DNA of 64,000 bases from Pontibacter liquoris (GCF_022758235.1 NZ_JALEBG010000002.1:372001-436000); one strand, 5' to 3'. Shown: positions 53,479 to 62,734, numbered from the stretch's first letter. Program-made: numbers and translations. The notes: generated by a model not told the origin, from the sequence alone.

Positions 53479-53511
53479 AAAACGCCCGACCAAAGTATGG
53501 TCGGGCGTTTT
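53479..53511 (+). terminator. Intrinsic terminator of asnS
   Basis: AAAACGCCCGACCA and TGGTCGGGCGTTTT pair exactly around a 5-nt loop AAGTA, followed by CTTTT. Confidence 0.9.
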
Positions 53512-53571
53512 CTTTTGCCCTTCCGTTAGTATATTGTATTTTTACTATGATTGGTTTTAAACCTGTTGCTG

Positions 53572-54138
53572 ATGAACAAACTTAACCTGTTAGCGGGTCT
53601 GCTCTTGTCATGCAGTTTTACTGCTGCTGCCCAGGACGCGCCGGCTCCTTCTGTTAAATCACACTTCACCGGCGTCAGGTTTGGCCCGAGTCTCACCACC
53701 ATCACCGGGAATGATGCTACCAACACACAAGTAGGGGCCCATGCTGGCATTTACTACCTGACCATGGAAAGCGACAAGGTGGGCATTCAGCTAGAGGCGC
53801 AATACTCTTTGCAGGGGGCGGAGCTGGAGCGGGGACATCTGCTGTTGCACTACCTTAACATACCCGTTGTTTCCAAACTGTTCCTTTCTCCTAACGCCAG
53901 TATACTGGGCGGCGGATACTGCGGGCTCCTGCTGGCGCAACGCTACCAGTATGGCGGCTATACGAACATGGAAGGAGCTGACTATGGGCTGACCTACGGC
54001 CTCTCCTTCGGGAATGAAAGCAAAGCCACCATCAGCCTCCGGCACCAGGTCGGCCTGGCCAGGATCTTCAACAAATACAGCCGCAGTAAAAATCAAACCC
54101 TTCAGCTTTCTCTTAATTACTGCCTTTTTAACAAGTAG
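53572..54138 (+). CDS. Secreted outer-membrane beta-barrel protein (PorT-like)
   Basis: 188 residues from the ATG at 53572 (MNKLNLLAGLLLSCSFTAAAQ). After the signal peptide, the mature part begins with VKSHFTGVRFGPSLTTITGND and consists of eight or so amphipathic strands: GAHAGIYYLTMESDKVGIQLEAQYS, LSPNASILGGGYCGLLLAQR, TISLRHQVGLARIFN, QTLQLSLNYCLFNK. This matches small outer-membrane beta-barrel proteins of Bacteroidota (opacity/PorT types). Ligand or partner unknown. Confidence 0.75.
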   Translation: MNKLNLLAGLLLSCSFTAAAQDAPAPSVKSHFTGVRFGPSLTTITGNDATNTQVGAHAGIYYLTMESDKVGIQLEAQYSLQGAELERGHLLLHYLNIPVVSKLFLSPNASILGGGYCGLLLAQRYQYGGYTNMEGADYGLTYGLSFGNESKATISLRHQVGLARIFNKYSRSKNQTLQLSLNYCLFNK

Positions 54139-54326
54139 CGGCTGGTGCGTACAAAGTATAAAAAGCACCTTAAAGCACGATCTTTCCAGACAGAAAATGG
54201 CTGTCGTAATATGATAAGGATGAAGCTGTTCGTTTAACTAATACGATCATCAACTTTGCCTCCTTTTTCTTCTACTTTGGCTAAATATTTGCATGTTATA
54301 AGCAGACACATTTCAAGCCTTAACCT

Positions 54327-55889
54327 ATGCGTAAATCACTTTTAACCTTATTCTTTTTAGGCCTGTTTGCCACCATGGCAAGCGCCCAGAAAGAGTTTGC
54401 AAACGTGGACCTGCCGCTGCGCCATCCTGAAGACCTGGTGACGGTAGCAGATGCAAGCGGCCACGTGTGCATCTACTTCTTCCAGAACGGTAAGCTGAAC
54501 TTCAGCCTGCTTTCCCCTGATGGCCAGCAGATTGCGCAGCACGAGATCCCCTACCGCTTCTCCAGGGAGCCACAGGTGCTGGGTACACGCGTAACCGATG
54601 ACGAATTTGTTTTTTACAGCCGCTATACCAACGGGCGGCGCGAGTATGTGCGGCCGTTTGCCATTAACCGTGAAACAGGCGCCTTCCGCAGCCTGCAGGA
54701 CCAGCAGCTCGACATCAAGCGGGGCGTAAGCTTTGTAGGGGGCTTTGGCAACGACAATCACTTTTACATGCTCTACACCGATAAAAAGGACAACCTGTAC
54801 CTGTACCGCGATGCCGAGGATGACATGGCGCATCTGGATTTGCAGGTCTTTAAGCCTGAGATGCCCAAAACCCGTGACCGCTATGGCCGCCTCTCCGACC
54901 TGATCTATGTGCACCCCGACTTGGAGCGCACCGTGTATACGGGTTATCACCGCAGCAAAATTTATACCCAAGGCGACCAGGTATACATGATCTTTGACGG
55001 CTACGACCTGAAAGGCAAAGGCAATAAGGCCACGACCGAGATCCTGGCGCTGGACTGGAATACAGGCAAAACCGCTTACCGCACCCTGCCCGAGATAGAG
55101 CAGAAGAAAGGCCCTAGCTTTAACTCGTTTCTGTTTGATAATACCCTCTTCCGGGTGCAACTGGAGCGTGACCACCTGAACCTGACGGCCTATGACTTTA
55201 ACACACTGCAGCCGGTAAAGGAGTATAGCTACAAAAATGATGAAGAGATCTCGATCAAATCCACACCCGTACGCCAGCGCGGCAGCAAAGGCCTTTTCTC
55301 ATCGGATAACACCGTGATCGAGAAAACCTCGAAAGTGATGAAGAACCTGGCCAGTGGCGTGCCCGCTATTACCGTGGATAAGTTCAGCGATAACAGCATC
55401 CAGCTTACGATCGGCTCCTATCAGCCGGCAGAGCGCCGCGACGGCAGCCAGGATGCCAGCCGCATGGTGCGCACCCCCGATCGCTATTACCAAACCTCCC
55501 GCGGACTGGTGATGATCCCGGGCCGCTGGACACCGGCCTTCAACATCCCGAGCTATTACCTGAACTCGCCTTACTACAGCCGCTACTTCTACGACCCCAT
55601 GGGCCAGGGCAGCAACCTGCCTGCCGGGCCGGGCATCAGCACGTATTTCAGGGCCATACTAGATAGCAACAGCCTGGCCAAAGTAACAGGCGACAAGGAG
55701 CCGGTGGTGCTGCAGGACAAGATAGAGCAATATGAAGAAGAGCTGAAACCGGAACCCGAATTCCAGACGGTTTACCGCTACGGCGACAAGCTGCACTATG
55801 GCTACTACGACCGCAAATCCCGGACTTTCCGCATTGTAGAGTTCTCGCAGAACCAGGAGCCGCAACAACCGCAGCAAAAGCAGCAGTAA
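54327..55889 (+). CDS. Large secreted protein of unknown function
   Basis: 520 residues with a signal peptide (MRKSLLTLFFLGLFATMASA). I do not recognise the family. The sequence alternates short beta strands and loops in the manner of a beta-propeller (VADASGHVCIYFFQNGKLNF, GFGNDNHFYMLYTDKKDNLYLY, QVYMIFDGYDLKGKGN, ILALDWNTGKTAYRTL), with a Gln/Pro-rich tail (QEPQQPQQKQQ). A C-terminal T9SS domain is not seen. The gene stands alone, convergent with DUF4168; a terminator follows at 55906. Confidence 0.6.
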   Translation: MRKSLLTLFFLGLFATMASAQKEFANVDLPLRHPEDLVTVADASGHVCIYFFQNGKLNFSLLSPDGQQIAQHEIPYRFSREPQVLGTRVTDDEFVFYSRYTNGRREYVRPFAINRETGAFRSLQDQQLDIKRGVSFVGGFGNDNHFYMLYTDKKDNLYLYRDAEDDMAHLDLQVFKPEMPKTRDRYGRLSDLIYVHPDLERTVYTGYHRSKIYTQGDQVYMIFDGYDLKGKGNKATTEILALDWNTGKTAYRTLPEIEQKKGPSFNSFLFDNTLFRVQLERDHLNLTAYDFNTLQPVKEYSYKNDEEISIKSTPVRQRGSKGLFSSDNTVIEKTSKVMKNLASGVPAITVDKFSDNSIQLTIGSYQPAERRDGSQDASRMVRTPDRYYQTSRGLVMIPGRWTPAFNIPSYYLNSPYYSRYFYDPMGQGSNLPAGPGISTYFRAILDSNSLAKVTGDKEPVVLQDKIEQYEEELKPEPEFQTVYRYGDKLHYGYYDRKSRTFRIVEFSQNQEPQQPQQKQQ

Positions 55890-55905
55890 GGTGGTTTATA
55901 CTATA

Positions 55906-55944
55906 AAAAAGGCCCTGCCGGTTAGTTACCGGCAGGGCCTTTTT
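55906..55944. terminator. Bidirectional terminator between convergent genes
   Basis: AAAAAGGCCCTGCCG (55906-55920) and CGGCAGGGCCTTTTT (55930-55944) pair exactly. It serves the secreted protein gene and the DUF4168 gene. Confidence 0.9.
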
Positions 55945-55961
55945 GTTCCTACTGATGCAGG

Positions 55962-56459
55962 TTACTCCTTCACCATCAGTTTATTTACTTTTTCCTGAAA
56001 GGCCGGGTCCTGCTGATATGCTGTCATCATTTCCTGGTATTTGTCCAGCGCCATCCCATCTTTTTTAATGGCTGCTTCGGCTTCGGTTTGCAGCGTGGGC
56101 TGCAGTTCCATAATCCGCTGGGCCGATTTGTTGAAGGCAGCCATTTCTTCGGGCGTTGCCTGCACCTCTGTTAGCTTCTGCTGCTGGTGTGCCTGCGCCA
56201 TCTGGTTAAATTTTTCTACGCTCAGGTGCTCCTCCTCCAGTATTTTCATCATCTTTTGCTCGCTTACCTGTTGCAGGGCCATCAGGCGGTTGTTGGCGTC
56301 GGCAAACTGCTTCATATCGGCATCCGAATACGCTTTTGTCGGTTGCTGCTGAGCGGGTTTCTGCGGTGTGGTGGTCTGCTGGGCATTGGCGCCGGCAGCC
56401 GTAAAGCCAAGTATACAAGCAGCCAGCGCGGCCACTTTCAGGTTATGTAGTAGTTTCAT
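55962..56459 (-). CDS. DUF4168 domain secreted protein
   Basis: 165 residues. Signal peptide to about residue 26 (FTAAGANAQQ), then a Gln/Pro/Thr linker and two helical DUF4168 halves (SDADMKQFADANNRLMALQQVSEQKMMKILEE, KKDGMALDKYQEMMTAYQQDPAFQEKVNKL). A small helical periplasmic protein; such proteins are widespread and uncharacterised, sometimes linked to envelope stress or motility. Monocistronic. Confidence 0.8.
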   Translation of the reverse strand: MKLLHNLKVAALAACILGFTAAGANAQQTTTPQKPAQQQPTKAYSDADMKQFADANNRLMALQQVSEQKMMKILEEEHLSVEKFNQMAQAHQQQKLTEVQATPEEMAAFNKSAQRIMELQPTLQTEAEAAIKKDGMALDKYQEMMTAYQQDPAFQEKVNKLMVKE

Positions 56460-56656
56460 AAGGTCTCCGGATTACGTTTAGGAATGGTTAATGTAGCAGG
56501 TGCTTGTCCTGTTATATACCACCTCCGGGCCAAATAGTTGCAACCGCGTGTTCAGAAGGCTCTTACAGCTCCCGCAAAACGTAAGTTGTACATGGGCGCG
56601 GCCTCCCCGTAAACCATATGTTATACTGTAACCGGTCGTAGCGCCGGGCACCCGGT

Positions 56657-58045
56657 TTATACTTGCTCCGGCACGTAGCGCTTGAGCTTTTCTTTTTTTA
56701 CCAGTTGCTTTTCGAGTAGCTGCTGTACCTCAGGCTTGTTAAAATCATCCTCCGTCTGGATATGGCGCATCACTTTTTTCATCAGCTTGTCCTGCAGCAG
56801 GCCGGTTTCCAGGGCATAAGCATACGGCAGGTCGGAGAAAGTGACCATCGAATAAAGCGGCAGCCAGCGGTCGGGGTAGCGCTCCGAGATCCTTGACTCG
56901 ATCTTTTTGCGCAGCAGAAAGCGTGGGTCCGCTACTTTGTCGCGCATCTCGATAAAATTCATCACGGCCAGGTCGGCAATGGCATCGGCGTTGGGCTTGC
57001 GGCGGCGCTCGAAGTTGTCAAAAAGGCTTTCCCAGTCTTCTCCGCTGAAGTTCTCCAGCAACTGGTCCAGCACCGTGATATCCTCGAAACCGGCATTCAT
57101 CCCCTGCCCGTAAAACGGCACCACCGCGTGGCTGGCATCCCCGATCAGCAGCGATTTGCCCGCGTAGCTCCACGGAAAGCACTTAATAGTGACCAGTGAG
57201 CCGACAGGGTTGCTGAAGTAATCCTGCGCCAATTCGGGCATCAGCGGCAGCGCATCCGGAAACGCCTCCCGGAAGAAACGCAGCAGATCGGCTTCCTCCT
57301 TGATAGCGGCAAAAGAACGCTCGCCCTCATAAGGAAAGAACAAGGTACAGGTAAAACTGCCGTCCAGGTTGGGCAGCGCGATCATCATGTAGTTGCCCCG
57401 TGGCCAGATGTGAAGCGCATTTTTCTCCAGCGCCCAGCCACCGCCGGCCGTAGCAGGTATGGTCAGTTCTTTGTAGCCATACTCCAGGTAATGTTGCTCG
57501 TAATTGAAGCGTTCTGTTTTCTGCATAGCGCCGCGCACCACCGAGAAGGCCCCATCTGCCCCGAAAAGCAGTTCCGGCTTTATGGTTTCGGTACCGCCTG
57601 TTTCCGTGTTGCTCAGCAGCACCTCGTTGGTGCGCAGGTTCACGTCCAGCGCCTGCCGGTTAAAGTGATAGGTGATCGCCGGGTTAGGCTCCGAAATATT
57701 CATCAAGGCCACATTCAGCCCGCCACGAGATACCGAGTAGATCGACTGCCCCTCTTTGCCATAAGGCAGGAAGGTGAGCTTGCCCTGCTCGTCGTGCATC
57801 ATGCGGCCGTGCATGGGTATGGCTACTTTGCGGACCTCGTCTTCTATGCCAATGCCTTTCAAGGCGCGCCAGCCCCGGTCGCTCAGGGCCAGGTTGATCG
57901 AACGGCCGCCATCCAGGGTAGTTTTGCGCATGTCGGGGCGGCGCTCGTAGAGGTCTACTTTATGGCCGCGCTTGGCCAGGTACAAACTCAGCAGCGAACC
58001 AACCAGTCCGGCTCCCATAATGGCGATGTTCTTTCTCTCGGTCAT
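56657..58045 (-). CDS. kmo: Kynurenine 3-monooxygenase
   Basis: 462 residues. FAD-dependent aromatic hydroxylase: dinucleotide fold GAGLVGSLLSLYLAKRGHKV, DGGRSINLALSDRGWRALK (a KMO-specific stretch), GDASHAVVPFYGQGMNAGFEDI. It hydroxylates L-kynurenine to 3-hydroxykynurenine with NADPH and O2. No C-terminal membrane anchor as in eukaryotic KMO. Its strand, plus kynureninase at 60404-61678 and the amidohydrolase at 62735, forms a kynurenine block interrupted by alkB-like and antiporter genes. Stop lies 197 nt from the DUF4168 start. Confidence 0.95.
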   Translation of the reverse strand: MTERKNIAIMGAGLVGSLLSLYLAKRGHKVDLYERRPDMRKTTLDGGRSINLALSDRGWRALKGIGIEDEVRKVAIPMHGRMMHDEQGKLTFLPYGKEGQSIYSVSRGGLNVALMNISEPNPAITYHFNRQALDVNLRTNEVLLSNTETGGTETIKPELLFGADGAFSVVRGAMQKTERFNYEQHYLEYGYKELTIPATAGGGWALEKNALHIWPRGNYMMIALPNLDGSFTCTLFFPYEGERSFAAIKEEADLLRFFREAFPDALPLMPELAQDYFSNPVGSLVTIKCFPWSYAGKSLLIGDASHAVVPFYGQGMNAGFEDITVLDQLLENFSGEDWESLFDNFERRRKPNADAIADLAVMNFIEMRDKVADPRFLLRKKIESRISERYPDRWLPLYSMVTFSDLPYAYALETGLLQDKLMKKVMRHIQTEDDFNKPEVQQLLEKQLVKKEKLKRYVPEQV

Positions 58046-58116
58046 AGTTCAGTCAGGGATACCCAGGGCTTTTGCTTGCGTAAAGTAACGGTTTCCGCAG
58101 CGCAAAGGCAAGTATG

Positions 58117-58719
58117 CTACTTTTGCACGTGCCGGAAGGTAAGGTTAATGCGTGGTTGTACGCTGCGGGAGGTTTTTGGGATGTGGTGCAGCCAGTGCTG
58201 CTGCGTAGGGCCCTGCATGAGCAGCAGGCTGCCATGGGGGAGCGCCAGGTGCACCGGCTTCAGGTCTTTTCGGAAGCGGTGTTTTAGCCCGAAGCGGCGC
58301 TCGGCGCCAAAACTCAGGCTAGCAATAGCTGGCTCCGGCCCCAGGGCAGCCTCGTTGTCGGCGTGCCAGCCCATGCTGTCCTGGCCATGGCGGTAGAGGT
58401 TTAACAACACGCTGTTATACGTATGGCCGCTAACTTTTTCGACCTGCTCTTTCAGCTCCAGCAACACCGGCAGCCAGGATTGCGGCCGGTTATACAGGCC
58501 CGAATAGGTATAGCCTTTGTCGCCATACCAGGCCGTGAGGCGGGGCATGGGCAGCTGCCGGCCAAACAGTTTTATACTTTCCTGCTGCCAGTTTACCTCC
58601 TGCAGCAAACGCGCCAGGTATGCATCGCTTTGCTGCTGCGAAAAAAAGTGGGGCGCAAAGTATACGGCCGCATCGGGGAGCTGTAAGGAGGGCAGGTGTA
58701 CGGGCTTCATCGTTTCCAT
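58117..58719 (-). CDS. AlkB-type 2-oxoglutarate/Fe(II) dioxygenase
   Basis: 200 residues (a second ATG at 58710). Iron and 2-oxoglutarate residues of the AlkB fold are visible: RLTAWYGDKGYTYSGL (substrate loop), GWHADNEAALG (HxD), IASLSFGAERRFGLKHR, LLLMQGPTQQHWLHHIPKT (distal His) and PRINLTFRHV (Arg pair). It probably repairs alkylated bases in DNA or RNA by oxidative demethylation. Its neighbours belong to tryptophan catabolism or transport, so it has no clear functional partner; 71 nt separate it from kmo. Confidence 0.87.
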   Translation of the reverse strand: METMKPVHLPSLQLPDAAVYFAPHFFSQQQSDAYLARLLQEVNWQQESIKLFGRQLPMPRLTAWYGDKGYTYSGLYNRPQSWLPVLLELKEQVEKVSGHTYNSVLLNLYRHGQDSMGWHADNEAALGPEPAIASLSFGAERRFGLKHRFRKDLKPVHLALPHGSLLLMQGPTQQHWLHHIPKTSRSVQPRINLTFRHVQK

Positions 58720-58772
58720 AACTTATAAATGCCTGTGGCAGTTGCAGCAGATAGCAACAGCCGTTGCGCAGG

Positions 58773-60053
58773 TTATACTTCGCGCACGCTTTTTTCTTTC
58801 CGGAGCTGCTTTCTCCTGTTTGCTTTTTCGCGGCGATCATCGAGGTAGCCCATAACGCGGGCCGCAGTTACGCCATGCAGCACAATGGATACTAACACGA
58901 TAAAGCCCACGACCGACCATAACTGATCAGCATCCACAAAATCGACACTGGCCAGGGCAAAGGAAAGGTAAAAGAAAGAGCCAATGCCGCGGATACCAAA
59001 AAAGCTGATCGCCAGTTTTTCGCGCAGCGTGATGCCGGTGCCCCACAAGCCCACCAGGCCTGCCAATGGCCGAATCACGAACAGGAACAACAGCCCCACC
59101 GCCACGCCCTGCCACGTGAGGTAATTCAACAGCCCAAACACAATACTGCCGCCAAAAACCAGCAGCAGCGTTACCATCAGGATGTGCTCTACCTGGTTTA
59201 CAAAGTCGTGCATCTCGGTATGATATTCGTGTTCGGGCTCATAACTGCTCATGGTAATGGCGGTTATAAACACGGCCACAAAGCCATACCCGTGCACCAG
59301 CTCTGTTGCGCCATAGGCCACCAGCGTAGCCGACAAGGCCAGAAAGCCTTCCTGCGCTTTAGGGAAACGGGTGTATTTAGGCAGTGTAAAGATAAGATAA
59401 GCCAGCCCCCGCCCGATCAGATAACCCACGCCCACCCCGGCTACAATGCGGTACATCAGGTCGCGCACCAGCCAGTCGCTGATCCAGGAGCCGTCGGTGG
59501 TGCCGGCAGCAATGGCAATCACGATGGCCAGCCAGGTGAAAGGGAATGCCATTCCATCGTTTAGCCCGGCTTCGGCTGTCAGCGCAAAGCGCACGTCGTC
59601 TTCCTCTTCTTCGTTTGGCGGGCCCACCTGCACCTGCTCGGCCAGCACCGGGTCCGTAGGCGCCAGCACGGCTCCCAGCAGTATGGCGGCTGCCGGCGCC
59701 ATCCCCAACACGCCCCATCCCAGCAGGGCCAGGGCCCCAATGCACAGCAGCATCGTAATACTGACCAGCCGCAGGGGCACCCGCCAGTTCCGCAGGCTTA
59801 CTTTGCGGCGTATCTTCAGGCCCGTGCTCATCAGCGAAATGATCACGCTCAGCTCTGTAAAGCGCACTACGTAGCCTTCCTGCCACACCGGGTCGGGGCG
59901 CGGCAGATCGAAAGGCAGCATGTAGATGCCCACCCCCACCAATAAGTATAGTATGGGATAGGATATAAACGTGCGCTTGAGCAGGGCCGGCACCCAGGCC
60001 ATAGACATAGCGGCCAGGCCTACCAGCGTTAGTACGACGATGTACTCGGACAT
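58773..60053 (-). CDS. Cation:proton antiporter (CPA1-type)
   Basis: The ATG at 60053, MSEYIVVLTLVGLAAMSMAW, is preceded by AGGAAAT and replaces an earlier in-frame ATG at 60134. 426 residues with about twelve hydrophobic segments: YPILYLLVGVGIYMLP, VSITMLLCIGALALLG, AAAILLGAVLAPTDPVLAEQVQVG (the unwound TM4 with DPVLA), NDGMAFPFTWLAIVIAIA (TM5 ND motif), FGLLNYLTWQGVAVGLLFLFV, LAISFFGIRGIGSFFYLSFALA. It exchanges Na+ or K+ for H+ across the inner membrane. Placed among kynurenine pathway genes without an evident link. Confidence 0.87.
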   Translation of the reverse strand: MSEYIVVLTLVGLAAMSMAWVPALLKRTFISYPILYLLVGVGIYMLPFDLPRPDPVWQEGYVVRFTELSVIISLMSTGLKIRRKVSLRNWRVPLRLVSITMLLCIGALALLGWGVLGMAPAAAILLGAVLAPTDPVLAEQVQVGPPNEEEEDDVRFALTAEAGLNDGMAFPFTWLAIVIAIAAGTTDGSWISDWLVRDLMYRIVAGVGVGYLIGRGLAYLIFTLPKYTRFPKAQEGFLALSATLVAYGATELVHGYGFVAVFITAITMSSYEPEHEYHTEMHDFVNQVEHILMVTLLLVFGGSIVFGLLNYLTWQGVAVGLLFLFVIRPLAGLVGLWGTGITLREKLAISFFGIRGIGSFFYLSFALASVDFVDADQLWSVVGFIVLVSIVLHGVTAARVMGYLDDRREKANRRKQLRKEKSVREV

Positions 60054-60403
60054 ATTTCCTTTTCTTGAGGGCTTCAGAAGGAAGAGCAGGCTACGTACTT
60101 TTGCCGCCTCTATCGCTTTAGCTGTAGCTTGCATACGTTAAAATACGTACTGCGCCTATTTTTTTATTGCGAGAGGCCCAGCTATTTCTCTGAAAACCAT
60201 AGAACCCTGAAGTTGTTTGCAGCACCCAAGCCTGCTGCTTTTTTTAGGCCCATCCTGTTTAAACGGCAAAGCGGAGAAGCAGCCTCGTCGCCACTTCTCC
60301 GCTTTACCGGATAATATTCGTTAAAGTATAAGCTCAATCAGGTATCTCTGCCCGCGCTCATTTATCTAAAATTCGGGCCAGGGTATGCTGCAACCTCTTT
60401 TTG
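60054..60403. other. Intergenic region between antiporter and kynureninase genes
   Basis: 350 nt. The region near the antiporter carries its promoter and leader; an earlier in-frame ATG at 60134 is not used. Toward kynU there is a terminator (60268-60305) and an AAGTATA at 60326. No gene seen. Confidence 0.4.
60268..60305 (-). terminator. Hairpin terminator of kynU
   Basis: AAAGCGGAGAAG (60268-60279) pairs exactly with CTTCTCCGCTTT (60294-60305). It lies ~100 nt after the kynU stop on the minus strand, with TTTGCCG following. Confidence 0.65.
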
Positions 60404-61678
60404 TTAGTGATTTTGCAGACACACGTGCAATACCTCCGAGAAGCGGTATACTTCCTCAAAGCTGTTGTAGAACGGCGTAGGTGCCACCCGGATAACGCTC
60501 GGCTCCCGGAAATCGACAATGATACCTGCTTCCATGAGCTTGTTGAACAGCTCCCGGGCGTTTTGTTTTACCAGCATTGAGATCTGGCAGCCGCGGGCCT
60601 CCGCATCTCGCGGCGTGATCACTTCCAGCACATCTTTGCCTACGTGCACATCATCGATGAGGAACTGAAGGTAACCGGTGAGCTTTTGACTTTTATCGCG
60701 CAGGTTCTCCATACCGGCCTCATCGAAGAGTTCCAGTGAGGCGCGGTGCACGGCCATCGGCAGGATCTGAGCATTGCTCACCTGCCAGCCTTCGGCACCG
60801 GGCATCGGGATAAAGCCTTTCTGCATCTGAAAACGCACACTGGCATCGTGGCCCCACCAGCCGGCAAAGCGCGGCAATTGTGGGTTGTTGCCGTGGCGCT
60901 CGTGCACAAAAGCCCCCGCCGTGCCGCCCGGCCCCGAGTTCAGGTATTTATAGGTACACCACACCGCAAAGTCCACCTCCCAGTCGTGCAGTTTTACGGG
61001 GATATTACCGGCTGCGTGGGCCAGGTCGAAGCCCACTACTGCGCCTGCCTCGTGGCCCGCTTTGGTGATAGCCTGCATGTCGTATACCTGCCCGGTATAG
61101 TAGTTGATGCCGCCCATGAGCACCAGCGCCAGTTCCTCGCCGCAGTCCTTTATACATTGCAGGATGTCCTCGGTGCGCAGCGTGTGTTCGCCTTCACGCG
61201 GGAACAATTCCACAATGGCCTCATCCGGGTTATAGCCATGAAACTTCACCTGCGTTTCAAGGGCATACTGGTCGGAGGGGAAAGCGCCGCCTTCCATGAT
61301 CACCTTAAACCGCTTGCCTTCGGGCCTGTAGAAGGAAACCAGCATCAGGTGCAGGTTTACGGTCAGCTGGTTCATGATCACCACTTCGCTTTCGAGGGCA
61401 CCCACCACGCGGGCCGAGCCGGCCGTGAGCAAACGGTGGTAGTTGAACCACGGTTCCTCGCCTTTAAAGTGGCCTTCTACTGCCAGGTTGGCCCATTTAT
61501 ACATCTCGTTGTCGATGTACATCTGTGCCGATTTGGGTTGCAGCCCCAGCGAGTTACCGCAGAAGTAAATGGCGTCCTGGCGGTTGATCTGCGGCGCGTA
61601 AAACCGTTCTTTGAAATGCTTTAGCGGGTCGTTCCGGTCCTGTTCCTGCGCAAAGGCAAGGGTATTGAGGTAGTTCAT
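60404..61678 (-). CDS. kynU: Kynureninase
   Basis: 424 residues, PLP enzyme of the aminotransferase class V fold. It has AIYFCGNSLGLQPKSA at the N-terminus, MNQLTVNLHLMLVSFYRP, LVLMGGINYYTGQVYDM, GFDLAHAAGNIPVKLHDW, and FAVWCTYKYLNSGPGGTAGAFVHERH with the PLP-binding lysine CTYKYLNSG, then GWWGHDASVRFQM. It cleaves kynurenine or 3-hydroxykynurenine to (3-hydroxy)anthranilate and alanine. Works after Kmo (56657-58045). Confidence 0.96.
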   Translation of the reverse strand: MNYLNTLAFAQEQDRNDPLKHFKERFYAPQINRQDAIYFCGNSLGLQPKSAQMYIDNEMYKWANLAVEGHFKGEEPWFNYHRLLTAGSARVVGALESEVVIMNQLTVNLHLMLVSFYRPEGKRFKVIMEGGAFPSDQYALETQVKFHGYNPDEAIVELFPREGEHTLRTEDILQCIKDCGEELALVLMGGINYYTGQVYDMQAITKAGHEAGAVVGFDLAHAAGNIPVKLHDWEVDFAVWCTYKYLNSGPGGTAGAFVHERHGNNPQLPRFAGWWGHDASVRFQMQKGFIPMPGAEGWQVSNAQILPMAVHRASLELFDEAGMENLRDKSQKLTGYLQFLIDDVHVGKDVLEVITPRDAEARGCQISMLVKQNARELFNKLMEAGIIVDFREPSVIRVAPTPFYNSFEEVYRFSEVLHVCLQNH

Positions 61679-62734
61679 GTGGTTTTTATACTAAAATTGC
61701 CAGGGCAATTGTTGGTTTCTCTATTTTGCTAAGGTAAGGATTTGGTTGGAAATTTTGCCGCAGCGCGTTTTACCTCACTCTAAAACCGAAGAAGGAAGTT
61801 GTTGATGAGTTTATTGTTTTGCCGGACCGGTTATACTTATGGCTGTTAGTTGCTGGTTTATACTTGAGGCTATACTCTTTAGCGGCTTTTCTTCAAGTAT
61901 GATATTGCGGATATACTTGGTAGCAGCTTTTCTTCTTCAGTCTTATACTTCTGGCTATACTTGGTAGCTGCTGTTCTTCAAGTATAATTCCTAGCTATAC
62001 TTGTTAGCTACTTGTATTGCTCAGTCTTATCCTTGCCTTGTTTTATCTTATACTTTGGAGCGCTCCAAGCCCCCGGGGGCTCGTCCTCGGGCATCGCGCT
62101 GCTTTCATTTCCTGCCCTCATACCTCGGGCTGCCTCACTATCGTTCGTCACCGGAAATTCTCGAGGCGCTCAACCCAAGGACTGGGAAGCTTTCGATAGC
62201 CTCGGTTTATACTTTGGCTTAAGTATAATTATAAACCTTCTCTCCATCCCTCTTCCCTTTTTGTCATCCTGAAAGGATCTTGGTGGAAGGGAGAGAAATC
62301 TGATGCTACAGAACTTGTACTTAAATTGAAGTAATAACAAGCTCCGCTCCTTAGACTAGCGAGAACGCGAGTTCGAAGGTAGCGAGCGCAGCTCTGAGGG
62401 GCAGGGGTGGTTGAATAAGGCAGCTATGAAGTTCACGCATGGAGCTTAGAAAACGTTGAATCCCCTCTCCTGTTTTTAGGAGAGGGCTAGGGTGAGGTAA
62501 AAGCAAAAGCCTAACCTCCTTTCCACTAAGATCCTTTCAGGATGACAACAATGGAAATCAAGAAATCCCCGGCAGGTAGCTTCTGGACAAAGATGCCTGA
62601 AAGAGCATAAGAGAAGAGAGAAGTAATAATGAGGAATAAAGGAACTTCCTCCTGGGGCGAAGGGATGGGTTTATACTTACATAAGGTAACGCATACTTTG
62701 CCCTTGGCAAAACAGGCTTTAACATTTGGCAATC
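61679..62734. repeat. Composite intergenic repeat island 3, with TATACTT array
   Basis: About 1.06 kb without a credible gene. Left part (61830-62050): at least eight TATACTT/AAGTATA heptamers in units such as GGCTATACTTGGTAGCTGCT. Then module a (62046-62205, GGAGCGCTCCAAGCCCCCG ... CTCAACCCAAGGACTGGGA), c (62229-62305, CCTTCTCTCC ... GTCATCCTGAAAGGATCTTG), e (GGGGCAGGGGTGGTTG near 62400), a degenerate d (GAATCCCCTCTCCTG...AGGAGAGGG near 62460) and a second c-like AAGATCCTTTCAGGATGACA near 62528. Module order agrees with island 2, in the same orientation. Confidence 0.8.

Noticed and set aside
62001..62272. ORFs within repeat module a giving proteins that contain RGAQPKDW (also at 46945-47154 and 9741-10037)
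   Set aside because: They share residues only because the DNA repeat is shared; the ends differ, no initiation signal is seen, and all other modules of the islands are non-coding.
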